Assembly (NCBI RefSeq): GCF_037975245.1
Contig: NC_092567.1
Location: 22,197,376 to 22,261,375 of the forward strand
From: Apostichopus japonicus
Taxonomy: Eukaryota; Echinodermata; Holothuroidea; Aspidochirotida; Stichopodidae
Length of the DNA stretch: 64,000 nucleotides
Reading direction: 5' to 3'
The position numbers were made by a program, and so were the translations under genes. The notes below the pieces were generated by a model that did not search any database, was not told the DNA's origin, and worked only from the letters and a program-made list of their open reading frames with translations. Every line of letters starts with the position of its first letter. Position 1 is the first letter of the stretch. Shown piece after piece: positions 49,633 to 62,900 of this stretch.

Positions 49633-50612
49633 GCCAGCACATGTAGAACTGCAGCATTGTGTATTGTTTTAGAGCGAAAACAACCTCTTGTTTAGAGCTA
49701 ATTTGGCCACTCTTCAGTAAGAGGAAAATATCTTCAAAAGAGTGATAATCCGGGAGACTTTCAAAGAGTTAATTTTCACTCTTAGGAGAAAAGAGTGTCC
49801 GAGGTCGTATGTACATACCCTAGCGTTAAGTCAGGGTGCTGAAATGGTTAGAAACTCCAGGTTATGTAAGGCCCCTTGTTATACCACAAGGATGAGGTTT
49901 TTCTATCGCATATTAACAGAGAGTTCCCTAACAACTCCCTGATTAAGAAAATACATTCATTAAAGAATATGTTTGCGGTAAAATCTCTTTAACAAAATAC
50001 TCTCTTTGTTACGAAGATAAAAAAAAACAGGGGATTATTACTCAAGGTTATTTTTGGGTGATGAAATTTGTCGCGTGCCCGACTCGTGGCGAAGTTTTTT
50101 TTCCTTTAACAATACAAAAACAAGAGAAAACAAACAAAAAATTAATCATTAAATATTGAACAGGGTTTATCTCAGACTAAGGGATGTTGCTGTGTCCTTG
50201 GCATGATGATTTATGTCAAATTGAAAAGGGGGGGGGGTGGGTGTGTAATGGTGTCAAACAAAGACGAGGGGTCATGGTACAGTCGGAGGGCGTCTCGGGT
50301 CATGGACTTTAGATCTATCAATTTGTTGTAATCCCTATGCAAAGCTTGCAAGACGTATAATACTTAACTCCTTGATCTAAAACGAGGTTTCATCACTTGA
50401 ACCGTTTTCTGAAGATTTGGAATTATGTGATGACACATTTCATTTTGTTTTGATGGTTTGTTCTTGTTTGTATAGTTTTGTAAATAATTGTCACTTTAAA
50501 AAAAATCAGTCCTTTTGAACAATTTTTATAGCCAGCACCATGTGCTCATCAGGGGACGGAAGCGGGGACGGTAGCCGGGAGGGTTGGGGGAGGGGTAGGT
50601 GAGCAGAAGTAT

Positions 50613-50665
50613 GATTGTATGTATTTTAGATCCTCATGCAAGCAGGAACTCGCGAAGAAGCCTCA
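50613..50665 (-). mobile_element. SINE 3'-end fragment, copy 3
   Basis: Reverse complement of the tail seen at 56690-56750: GTATTTTAGATCCTC, GCAAGCAGGAACTCGCGAAG and AAGCCTCAT, cut off by a (GT)n tract. Confidence 0.8.
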
Positions 50666-50691
50666 TGTGTGTGTGTGTGTGTGTGTGTGTG
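50666..50691. repeat. (GT)n microsatellite
   Basis: About 12 GT units directly at the break of the SINE fragment. Confidence 0.9.
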
Positions 50692-52798
50692 GTGAGCTTT
50701 AAACGTGTACATCGATTTTAAAATATGCTTTCTGTGAAAAACACATTTTCCCCATGACCGAATTATTTACTTATATACTATTGGCAAGACAAATATTGAA
50801 TATATCAACAAAATCTAACAAAATCGAGGACCATGCTATATTTGTAAACTCCAAACCTCTTGCAATAAAATACGCGTATTTGTATTTCCTACGCACCTTC
50901 ACCTTATAATAATAATAATAAATGATAATAATGATAATATCAGAGAGAAAAAATCAAAACCTTTTCCGATACTCACCGACTTGTACCAATTCCCTACGTA
51001 CAAATTGGTTACTTCATATCATGGATTTTATAACAGCCTGACAGCCGATACTCTAATTGGACCAACGGTAATAACTATACATATTCTTACGAGTATTATT
51101 TTCACCTATTTTGTGTTTCTTTTTCCTTATTCTTTTCCTTTCTGCTTTGTTATCTATGACGGAATTCCACCAGAGATGAACTCTAAACATTAATTGTATT
51201 TCAGATCACACGTCAACCTCATTTTCTCTCCTCTTTGGCAAATTTCTAAATGCTTTTGTTCTTGTCGTCAACAAAATTTTACATCCTTGCCTTTCCCGAT
51301 GGGTTAGCCAATCTTATATCCCTTTTTTTCCCTTAGTTTTATTTTTCTCTTTTTATTAATATTTTTTTCTCCATCGTGTGACGATTGAGTTTGCTGTGGT
51401 GTTTTGGACGGGAGCGAGATCCAACTGATTAATACCACCTGGGCGAGACTTCAGAAGCATGCTCCCACGTGGTTGGACTTCCGTTTAAAAAAGACGGAAA
51501 AAACAGTCAAAAAAAAAAGAAAAGAAAAAAAATGGATAAAGTATAAAAAAAAGCAGAGACAAGAAGAATTATGATATCAAAATATGAAATCGAAAATCTC
51601 AAGAAAAGTACTGTTGGGATCTGCAATATAATAAATCTCTTTGTGTATGGGATGCGCAAATCAGTTTCATCTCGTCAAATATGAAAAATTAAAGTGAAAA
51701 GAAAAAAAAACGTTTTTGATTCGCACGATTACGTACAAGTGTTAGAACTGGAACGACCCGTGGCGATCATGAACGAACCGAGAAAGAAAAGTATATGGTT
51801 GGAAAAATTTTATTACGATTAATTGATACAATATATCACAAAATAGGATCGATATGTCATGCACTTGAGGGTAAACATTATCACTTGCAGAAAGGAATTA
51901 GGAATATTTGAGCTTTTTTAAGTGTTTAAATAATAACAGCTATTTAACAAGGACTGCCTTTTTTGAGTGTGTTTCATCTCTTCGTTTTTGGCGAAAAACA
52001 GAATAAATTAGAAATGAAAATGGATAAAAGATGTCATCATTTTCTACAAATTTTATCAAATATGTTATAATCCATCCACAGTTGAATAATATTTCAAAGA
52101 GGCCTCCCCCCCCCCCCTCCAATTTCAGAGCACGAGAAGATATCTTGCAACGCATATGTACAATTACCCTGGAGAGAAGTTGGCGCGGAGGGGCAGGGAA
52201 GGGGAGGGGCGGGCGGGGGTTTACAGCATCTCTGCTCTCTGTGAATGTTTGATGACATGCCGTCTTTTTAAAGGTAAATGTATGATCAGCCCATCCTATA
52301 TTTTCGTCACTTGAGTACTGTCTATCCTTAGATCACCGATTCTTAATGAAATAAAACTATAAACTTTAGCATTTCTTATTCTAAAAATATATTCTTTTTT
52401 TCCGGAATGACTAACATTCAACTTGAGATATATCATGGATAACAGTGTCACCTTAACTGCTAACATAAGCCTATGCGCTAACGCGAGATTGGTAACTTCA
52501 ATTTGGTATAATTTGCATAAATTTAAGTACAATAGTAGAACTTGTATTCTCTAATACTTAATTTATCGCCCCCCCCCTTCTCGTTCCTATACCCCTACCG
52601 TCACTACCAATTTCATACTATATTTTACTCTCTTTTCTTTGTGGTTTTATTACCTGTCATGTGAAACTAATTACATTGGTCACACAATAATCAAGCTATA
52701 ATCCGTTCCTATTTTGTCAGTGTTTATACTAATATACAGAAAGGTACTGTCGAGATGATTTCAGTACATGTAAACTATTTAAGACCGTAGGGCACACA

Positions 52799-52821
52799 TG
52801 CCTACCTACCTACCTACCTAC
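52799..52821. repeat. (CTAC)n microsatellite
   Basis: About five CTAC units. Confidence 0.85.
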
Positions 52822-54535
52822 CAAGCACTCAACATGCACTACCGTACCAATGTTATTGCAAACGCTCATGAGAAAGCATTAAAAATAATGAACCGGTACC
52901 GTTGCAAGCAAATCAAAATTTAATTTCTGAAAGAATTTTTCATTTGTTTTCTTTTCTTTTATGTCATAATTCTTGGATGTTTCTAAAATAAATTTGATAC
53001 GGCAGTTCCGCGGTTTGGAATTCGGGTATACGTTTAACTGGTCATATATATAAATATATAATATATTTTATGTATATATATATATATTTCTGGTTAGAAA
53101 TAAACCTATATTGGTATATCTGTTTTATTGGCTTTATTAACGGAAACAATATATCTCATAATATATTGACAAATTTTAAGGAAGGCAATTATTAAAAGTG
53201 TCTACATGTAGGAATTCTCCCCACCCCCTGAAAACAGTTCTTCTCTCTTTCAATAATTATATATCTTCAGGGCAAATTGTTTTTGTTCTATTAAATATTC
53301 ATGACGGAAGTTAAAGAACAGTCCGTTTACTGCCATTATTATTGTTTTTATGACATCATTTTTGTTACTAACAACAGCGTTTGCAGATACCAGAGTAGTA
53401 TTTATAGCCCAAATTATTCAGGGGAGGGGGCGTAAGAGGATTAGGCTACGGGTGGGGGAGGGGTTCGAACTTCGAAGGGCAGTGGGAGCGTGTGGCTTGG
53501 ATTGTGGAGACAATGAACAACAAAAGTACCTCAAAACGTCCAGAACATAAATTATTTTGAGATTAACAAAGGAAGATGGTTCTTTAGGGTACTGTACTTT
53601 CGTCTTCTTACCATTTACGATAAAGATCACAAGTTGATGAAAGAGAAGTATTTTCATTAACAAAAAGGGGTACTTTTAATTACTAAAAAAAAGGGTTAAT
53701 TTCAGAATTTTTTCCCCAAATTTCCCGAATTTGGGGCAGGAATACGCACTTCCTGCACCACCCGTCCGCGTTCTATGAACACTATAACATGAGTATCATA
53801 GAACCCCCCCCCCCCCCCCCCCGCTTTCCATCCCACAACCCGAATTCTTCCAAGTAACTCAACCAATGTATCGGACGAATGGGTTGTCTTATCCTTACGG
53901 TACGTAACTCTTCGCCCGATGTAAATGCAATTAGCTGTTAGAAAAGCTAGAAAAGTAAATGGTCACCCATACTGCACCTCTCGGGTCTGATGGTTTGCCT
54001 TACGTCAATGTTGTCATTACTGCGAAAATTCTCCTCCCCTATCCCATTCCCTCCTCTCACCCCACTCCTTGTTCCTTCCAATCCGAATAGGTTAGAACAT
54101 TCACATAATGGTCATACTTATGCCCAAATTTCAAATTTAAAAAAAAGAGGCATTATTTTTTGTACCCACTGTTTACGTGAGATAACTGTTTTGTTTTTTC
54201 CTTCTCAAAGCTAGGAGGAGACGAGAACAAAACGGTGCGCAGTGACGTCAGAGTTCAGTGAACTCAACGCCTGAAAAGCGTGCTTTCGTCCTAAAAATGC
54301 CAGTGAACTTCTGAAACCATGGCGTGGAGTGTACAACAACAGGTGCTCATATCGTACAAATGTGTGGCCAATCTAAAGGCAAAAGTTCACCTTCTCATAA
54401 ATATCTCATTATCTTAAAGAGGTAGTGTCTTCACAATTATACGCTGTACAAAAATATGCTATATGGGTAAATCAACATCTTTCCTATATCAAAAACTCCT
54501 CTCCAGAATTAATTTTTAATAATGTTGTAGACTGT

Positions 54536-54588
54536 GTCATTCAGCCTATGAAAAAGATCCTGCAAGGATCGAAACGTCAGGCCAACTT
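54536..54588 (+). ncRNA. Hammerhead-like motif, copy 2 (core mutated)
   Basis: The same 53-nt block as copy 1 with few differences, including identical flanks (GTCATT.AGCCT and CAGGCCAACTT). The core CTGAAGA has become ATGAAAA while stem II and CGAAACGTC are kept, so this copy should be inactive. Confidence 0.45.
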
Positions 54589-55299
54589 GCTTTTACACAT
54601 TCTCTTACACAGGCTCTCTAGTGGATAAGCAGTTTTCTAAAAGTTTGATTTTATTTTAATGTTGTAGACTGTTAGAAAACATTGTAATCAGTCAAGGTTG
54701 CATTTTCTAAACCAGTTTTAATGTTTGAGAATTTAACCATTCGCATCTTATGCTCTATATACTGGCTCAATACACAGATCATTATAGGTCAGTTTTTCGA
54801 ATGTAACATTAAACTCAACAGGAAAACACACAACTTTCTATGACCTCAAAAGATCGTGTTTACGATCCATCCCGATTCTGACAAGGACAAACGGTGTTGA
54901 AATGTCATTAAAAGGATGCTCTCATGTTCATAGGAAATTAAAAGAACATATTTTGCTTCAGTTGTCGTCATCATTTATAAAAACAATGGTCTAACATGAA
55001 CTCAATATTTAGCCCGCATTGATCATGACATTGTGTATATCACATTTTGGCGGCAACACAACACAAAGGGATTTCTTCGTTTTCCAAAAACACTGGCACA
55101 AGATTAGTTTTGGTAAATAGTTATTTTTGTATGTTTACGACATATCGAAATAGGAAAAGGTACTGTAATATTCAGCGCTCACAAATGGTCACGTGGTGGA
55201 GTATAAAGGTTTGCCATAACGGTTAAAGACATATAACGAAAAAAACCATGGTCACTGTACTGGACACGGGCTGCAAAATGCATTTAGCACAATTTTGAC

Positions 55300-55412
55300 C
55301 TGTCATATATATACGGTATATATACGGTTTATATATATATAGGCTATATATAGGCTATATATATAGGCTATATATATAGGCTATATATATATATAGGCTA
55401 TATATATATATC
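55300..55412. repeat. (TATATATAGGC)n repeat
   Basis: TA runs broken at regular intervals by GGC or CGG, about 11-18 bp apart. Confidence 0.85.
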
Positions 55413-56551
55413 ATCACTCTATTTTCGGATTTCGATCCAGCATTCATTAACGTGTGAATTTCGTCACATATAAGTTATATACATGTTGTACAGGTTTATA
55501 AATCACTCATCACTTACAATATTAAAGAAAACACAAAAAGAAACAATTTGGATGATTTTAAAAAGCCCTGAACGATGTTTATTTTTTTTTCTGTCCTTCA
55601 TATCGACCATCTCCCCCTTTAACCTATCTCTCTGATATTCCCTTTGCCATTTGGAGTGACTAAGGGGACATACAACGCGTACTCGAGAGTCCTGTAAACT
55701 GTTTTATATATAGACCATATCCATATAGTTTGAAAAGCCATTGTTTGCTATTTCAAAATGACCTATCTTTAACTAAAATACCCAAGTGTATTAATTTTTG
55801 TTTCTTTATTTTACTTGAATATAAATGAACTCTAAATGAGAAACGATAGGTGGGTTCTGTAGATTTCAAAAGCTCCTCAGAGGACAGAATCAAAAATTGA
55901 GAAATATCTAGGAGATGTTTGCTACTCTTGCATCTGGTAGGGGGAGAGCGAAGGAGCTGAGATTGCTACCATTTGGTGGAAACAGTTTTTTTTTTTTTCT
56001 TCTTGTTCGCGAAATTGTTTGTTTTTTATATGAGTATAAAAGTCAAATGAAAGTGGTATGAACATAGAGAGAAATTATGGAGAATGTTTGTAACGAATTG
56101 GAACAGGTTCATTGTTTTGTGGTCTGGACTATCGTGGGAATCTATCATGTAGTTGTGTACAGGAATGACTCATAGTATAGTAAACCGTTGCAGAGAATTC
56201 AGAACAAACCAATCAACGACAACAACAACAAATAAATAAACAAACTTGTCATTAACTAGGCTATAATTATTTGTATTTATTAAAAATAAATGCTCATTTA
56301 GCCTCATTTTTCCAGAGTTTCTTGATAAAAAAATTATCAACTTTATTACAAGTTTGATTTGTGGACTTTTCCAATTTTTTTCGTCCCTGTCTGTCTCTTT
56401 TGTTTTTCTAATTTTTGTGTCGAATATTAAATTTATTCATTTTATTTGAACTTTCATTTGACATCCGTCCTTCAGGACGCAAGAAAATGTCTTAACTTTG
56501 AATTGAACTGTTGATGATCTGTTGTGGTAACAATTATCGCAAATTTATCCA

Positions 56552-56750
56552 GTCACTCCAAGTCACTCCAAGATCAATGTATGTCGTCCAGTTACAGAGT
56601 TGTTGACAATTGACAATTCATAATCATGGACGTTAAATATGAATGTAAGAGACTGACTTCGGTCAGCTTGCGGCTTTGATAAGCCAATGAGGCTTCTTCG
56701 CGAGTTCCTGCTTGCAGGAGGATCTAAAATACATACATACATACATACAT
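56552..56750 (+). mobile_element. tRNA-derived SINE, copy 2 (5'-truncated)
   Basis: Matches the minus-strand copy at 4183-4412 from CCAAGAT to the tail, but lacks the tRNA-like head. The junction shows a doubled TCACTCCAAG. It ends GATCTAAAATACATACATAC with five TACA units. Truncation at the 5' end is what incomplete reverse transcription would leave. Confidence 0.8.
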
Positions 56751-59700
56751 GTTTTCTCATTTATAAAACCGTTAAAAGATATAAATCCGACATTTTCCTT
56801 TCTTATTAAAATATAAACTATCTATCTCTTCAGTGGACATGGAGAAAAACACATTTGAAAGATACAAGGAATAATTCATATAATTTTCATAACTTAAAAT
56901 ATACATCACTTCCAACTATTCACCCACTCGTTGCTTAGCCTACTTAAGCTCAGCCGTATAACCCGCAAGTTTAGCATCCTAAATTTGCTAACAGCCCATA
57001 AACGTACGGCTGTCATTTTGAGAGGTATTAACCCCCCCCCCCACCTCCCGCCCCCACATTTCCGATGTATTCGCTGACATAACCATTACCATTATAAATC
57101 ACCATATTTTTTAATGTTTCAAACATATTATGGACGATGATCAGTTAAGTAAACAGCCCATATTGTTCCGTACGAAATGGAACACTCAATACCGAGCGAT
57201 ATATCTCGTATCCGGATCAAACCGCGTGCGCAATCACCAATAGGATAATTAACTTGCGCGCTTTACGACAGTTACTGACTTTAAACCAGAGATTTATGTG
57301 GCCGTTAAGCCTGGTTTACATCTGCTATGGCGATGTTGAAAGCAAAGACTACAAGTGTTGGATGTTTGCTTGAAACTAGAAGGACTTTCTCAAACCGAGT
57401 GCATACCGTACAACAACATCTGTGAGAATGACGTTAATGTATCAATATATCAACGTATGTTCACTTGTACTTTACGTCTGGGGGAGAGGGGGGGGGGCAA
57501 AAAGTCACGTGGCAGGTATTTCAGATATTTTTAATAGATGGATATATCGGCCTTCGTAGTAAAAAGTGTTATTCTTTACAGATGTAAGGTTACAGTTTGG
57601 TCTAAAATCGCGATTTTTTTTTTTTTGTGTGTGATTTCTTAGAACAATGTTCGAATACACAATTTTGGCATAAAATACAGTATAGTATTTTGACTCTTAA
57701 AATTGGTCTCTGAAAAAGTGACTTTGGGAGAAGGAAAGGGATTTTCAAACTATATGTCACAATACGTCGAGGAGGGAGAATTTACACCCCTAGAAGTATG
57801 CGGCGGGGCTGAGGACACTTCACAGTTCACTGGAATGATTTTCAACTGGACGTGGTCAGTGTCGCTAGGGGGAGGGGCAGTTCAATATCACGATACATTT
57901 GTCTGAATCTTACCCCCAATCTAAACTATACGGTGTCGCGGTTCCTTACCCAACATTCATTGTTTCTGATGAGGAATGGAAATTGTAAAAGGTTTGTAAA
58001 TCTGCGTGCAACAGTACTTAATGAAAAATTATACTTAAATACCGCTGCAGAACATCTTACCCATAAAATCGTACAATTCTTCATGCATATTCATATATCT
58101 TGCTACTTATAATTACCTTTTCTTATCACTATTCTACAGAAACCATACAAAAAACACCCCCTAGATTACTCGATCTTACATTTACTAAACGAGTGACCAA
58201 TTTGTTGTACATACTCATATAGATGAGCTTATGTTGCATTAAGTGCAAAAAGCAAACAAAAAAAAAAAAAATGAAGACAGTTTTTAATGAACGGAAATGA
58301 GGAAAAATTAATAACCGAGATATAACATCGTAAAAAAAAGTCTCTAGCTTGGCTGTCCTCTACTACACTTATGTCTCCATTTCATGATACCTTACAATGC
58401 TTTGCTATAGCATAGTACGAGTCTGAATTGACCTTTGGCCCCGCGGGTGAACTCCTCTGAGAATTAGCCCCTTCCTGCTTTGATCGTTGTGAACCGAGCA
58501 GGTGGGGTCTGATGGTTTCCGCTCACGGTTTCCGCTTATCATCAGGCAAAAACTTCAAAACAACAGTTTGCTGCGGCGATTGATTCAGAGTCTAGCATAG
58601 GCTGCATGTGCAGAAGAAAAGAGCATGTCTTGGAAATTCTGTCTCGTTGCGGTAGACACAATGGCGTGATGGGTTTCCATCATTTAAATTAATTAAACAG
58701 CACGACTGATGGTTATAAGGTGAACGGAGTCATCAATGAAAGAAAAGAAAATGGAGTTCATTCGACGTTTATTATAATAAAAGCAAAAGTCAAGACCTTT
58801 GCGAAAAATATAGTGTCACCATGCACTAAAAACAAATCTGATGCATGGCATGGATGAACGAAGAGGCAAAGAGGCCACTTTGTAAACAACTAGTGTCTCG
58901 GGTGGTGCAACCCCCTGCCCCCTCCCCCATTCCGTGCAACCGGACCAACCGGGGGCTAATTCTACCAAATACTTGACTGACACGCGGGAAAACTGGATCA
59001 TCATTTTAATAAGCGAGATCACTTCATTGGATCCTTATTTGTAAAATGAACGTACGCCCTAAAAACGTCGAAAGCGCAAGTCTTGTTTAAAGGGAGCACT
59101 CATGAGAGTATATATATATATAAAAATCATGCTAAGAGCCATGAAGAAAGTGGAGAATAACAAATAGGAATTGATATAGGCGGTTCCTACTGTGAACCAT
59201 AAAACTGCAAGGTGTATATATTCAACTGAGACAATATTGGGAATAGATTCAATATTCTGTTAAATTCGTGCCACTGTAGACCGGCGTGCATATAAGCAAA
59301 GAAATCAAACGACATTAGTTTTTTTTCCCCCTCAGATTTATCTCAGATAAGCCCTAACATCTTCTGAGTAACATCCATGCACGCTCATCTGTTCCCTTTC
59401 GAGGGGAATGGTGATGCACACCCGACGATGATCACACATTCACAGTCTCGATGCAAGGGGACTGGGGTTGAGAGCGGATCAGTCGTTCGGTAGTTTGGCT
59501 TTCGTGCCCAGGTTCTTCCCTGGGCGACTTTTTCTTAAAAGGTATCCACGATCATATCAATTTAAACAATAAAATAAGCCATATACTGAGACATCGGGAA
59601 GTCGATCCCTAATTTTTTTTTTTTCATTTTTTTCCCTTTTCAAGATCAACGTACTTTTTTACAATAAAAAATTGCGTGTGCCATTGGCCGGTGATATTTT

Positions 59701-59803
59701 AATACAAACAAACCATTTTAAAGAAATAAAGTTCATGGTTATAAACAGGTCGAAACCAATTAACTACCTTCCCGGTCATTTTTATTAACATTATTAATTC
59801 TAC

Positions 59804-59934
59804 TTTAATTATCGTCTCCCTTGGCAGTCTACTTCCGGTTTGGACATCCCGGATGTGAAAAGGACCGCGAACTTTTTCAGCCAAAGCTATTTCCGACCCC
59901 ATATAAGTAAGATCCGTTCAAGTCACAAACAATG
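59804..59934 (+). repeat. Dispersed repeat B, copy 2
   Basis: Second copy of the element at 35384-35508 with the same order of shared blocks; includes ACTTCCGG, an ETS-type core. Confidence 0.8.
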
Positions 59935-62900
59935 TCAGACCTTTGAAAACAACAAAAATGAATGAAATCATACCCAGCCCCCTCACTCCCCCCACACACA
60001 CAAAAAAACATGTTGGAATTACCAAGACCCCTTAAAAAGGAGGGGATGGGAGATGTCGCGGGTCGGGGATCGGGGAGGGTTTGCGGAATTAGCAGAAAAC
60101 AAAACCAAAAAGTACACTTAGAGCAGTTTCTTAGGTGACTAGGTAACGTAACTTGCATAAGATAAAAAAGGGGGGGAACTGTGAGAATGTTCCAAAGACA
60201 TCAAGACCAGATTTGAATTGGGAAAAATGAGACAAATAATGCTGATTTTGTAAATGTGCAACAGTAGTAAATTCAAAGGTTGTAACGAGTTGTTAAATGG
60301 ATAGAAAAAAGTAAAACAGTTTCGTGACGTGTCTCAGTGAACTGGAAACGCATCTAACTTTCTTTTAATATCCTTTAATAGCAACTTTTCTCTTTTTTCG
60401 GCCATTTTAGAAACTCTATTGCAATTCCGATGTTGTTCCTATAATTGACTATAATCATATACAAAATATTGAAACGAACGTTTCCAATATTAATGACTTT
60501 TTTCTTCCTTTTGTGAAGTTGATAACAGGAACCTTGACTAGTCAAAGTCAATTAAATACAATTTTATGAGATATGAAAGCGCCAACAGAAGTTTGTATTT
60601 TACGCGACGAAATCAAAGCAAAAAAATTGCTTTTCATATTAATTCTTATTAAGAAAAGTCACGCAAGAGCTTTATGCAAATTACGAAACTGACGTCACAA
60701 ATAATATTCAGAGTATAGAGGGAAGATGTAAAAGAAATAGAAAAAAGTAAACGCAACTTAATGAACATACGAATGACATGATCTCATTGGACGACCATGT
60801 GATGACGTAAGTGGGGGCATACAACCATAATTCTGACTGTCAATTTTCCGGATGGAGGGATAAGTATAGTATCCAAGTTTCTCCAATTGCGTCAGACACA
60901 TTTCTAATATACGGCATTTTGTTTCCATCATTTCTACCTAATTAATTCCTTTGTGTATGGCTTGTCAGAAGTCATTGAATTGACTCTGACGTCAGAGGTA
61001 GTATGTTTGATGTGTTTTTCGGATATTAACATTGACTTGTCCGTATAGTAAACACCATGCTGACGGAACTATAGCGTTCCCTCTACTCTTTTTCATCGAG
61101 AGAATGGAATGTATATAGGTTAACTATATGAAAATGCTTATTTGAAACTTGATGATAGTTGTACTTTCTTTTATTCAATAAGAATGGGAAACGTCGCACC
61201 ATCAGGGGCGCAACCACGTTCTGGGGGGGGGCTTTAGCCCGATCATAATAAAAAAGTAGGGGGATAAGCCCCCTCCCCCATCACAGTTCGACAGAATATT
61301 ATAAATCTCCTAGTGTAAAGTACATAAGTATAAAACATGTACATGTTGTACAATCTAAACAGTCGAAAATTCTTCAAACTCGTTTCAACAGTTGCACCAT
61401 TTTGCACACAAGCACCCATCATTTCAGAAAAAAAATCTGAAAAGGTAGGGGATACCTCTCTCCTTAGGCCCCTCCCCTTAGGCCCCTCCACTGGACGGCT
61501 TAGCATCTTATTGTTTGTGTAGTAGGCTAGAGTCACTTTCATACCAAGAGAAATACCAGCGACCAGCTTTCACTTCGGGCATTCAAAATAAGTGTTAAAT
61601 GTGAACCCCAAAGGATTACATGAATCCCTCCCAAATAACAAACCTTCATAATACAGAAGTAAAGCTGAATTATATTGCACGGAGTTTCTGTGTACATTAT
61701 CGTAAGGGAACTACATAGCAACATGTGTAATCGCAGAACTAGGACAAGCCCGTTGTCAGTACCTGCACCCACGCACCCAATATACCACCCACTCAAAGCT
61801 TACGACTTCTCTCAATTCAATGACATAATTACATTGTTCCTGATATAACTCGAAAGTGACAATCTCTCAATTTGACTTGCCACTAGAACAAAAGAAATAG
61901 TAAGAATAACAATGGCATCACTCTCGAAGAAGTGGCTGGCTTAATTTCCTACCTTAACGAGCAAATCCTTTAAAAACACATGGACGGCGAAAGATGCATA
62001 GAATAACAATTTAATATGAAGTCGTTTATCGGTGACAACTTAGACTGTCAAGGTATCATAACATTGGAACTCTGAAGAGTGGTTGATTAATTGTGATCTT
62101 TTTTAGGGACTCCTTCATTGGCATTAATTGATACTCATTTAGTAAAATAGGAAAATCTTGGCATTGTGCCGATAGAGGGCGTAAAGTTGCATTATGAGTG
62201 GTCGTCGAGAATGCTGACTCATCCGGCAATATGACTGTCTGGGACAAGTGGTCAAACTTGATCCTAATTCATCTTGAATATAAAGAGAAAGATGGATGTC
62301 TGGGTTATGGCGCGGGCTTGAGGGGTGGAGATGGAGGTTGGTGGGGGATGGGGGGGGGGAGGATTTCATCCCTTAATGACTTAACGCCTTAAAAGTCAGC
62401 ATGAATGACCACGTCGGTAACACTTTAATAAGCCAAATTCATACCAAAGTGGATCAATGATATAATTCCAAATCTGTTATTGGTATATTACCATACTGGA
62501 ACGATACTAATTAAAAACTAAGACAATATCCTTTCTTTGAACAAAAGTGAATTATTTCAACCAATTTCATCAAATTTGATCTCCCATACACATGACATGA
62601 CAATGGTGGAATTGCTTTTCAAAGAGCTGAAACAGCAAATATGATTCAAAACATAAATATATAACAATCTTAATAACTGTCGCCATTATGTATCCTTCCC
62701 ATACACATGCCCTTCCATCTCTCATTCGCTCACCCTCTGCCCCCCCCCCCCCTTTGTCCATTTGACCGATAATATACCACGGAATGACATGTTCCTTAAT
62801 CATATTTTTCATAATAGTTATGTTTCTTCAATAATGACGTAACTCTCATATGCTTTTCATCGTAATTACGTAACAGCGACAACTGCACATATAGAAGGAG

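Larger units (their letters stand above)
49633..54535. other. Non-coding DNA with simple repeats
   Basis: Contains a SINE tail fragment and (GT)n at 50.6 kb, TAA-type repeats near 50906-50940, (CTAC)n at 52799-52821, (TA)n near 53045-53090, C19 at 53804-53822 and a CRE octamer at 54243-54250. No exon recognised. Confidence 0.45.
54589..59803. other. Non-coding DNA
   Basis: Besides the listed TA repeat and SINE, only homopolymers (T near 55986, C near 57031, G near 57488, A near 58258) and a short direct repeat GGTTTCCGCT (58517-58540) were seen. No gene recognised. Confidence 0.45.

Noticed and set aside
54875-54912. Another possible hammerhead-like motif (CTGACAAGG ... GTTGAAATGTCA)
   Set aside because: Core and stem II do not pair convincingly; resemblance is too loose.
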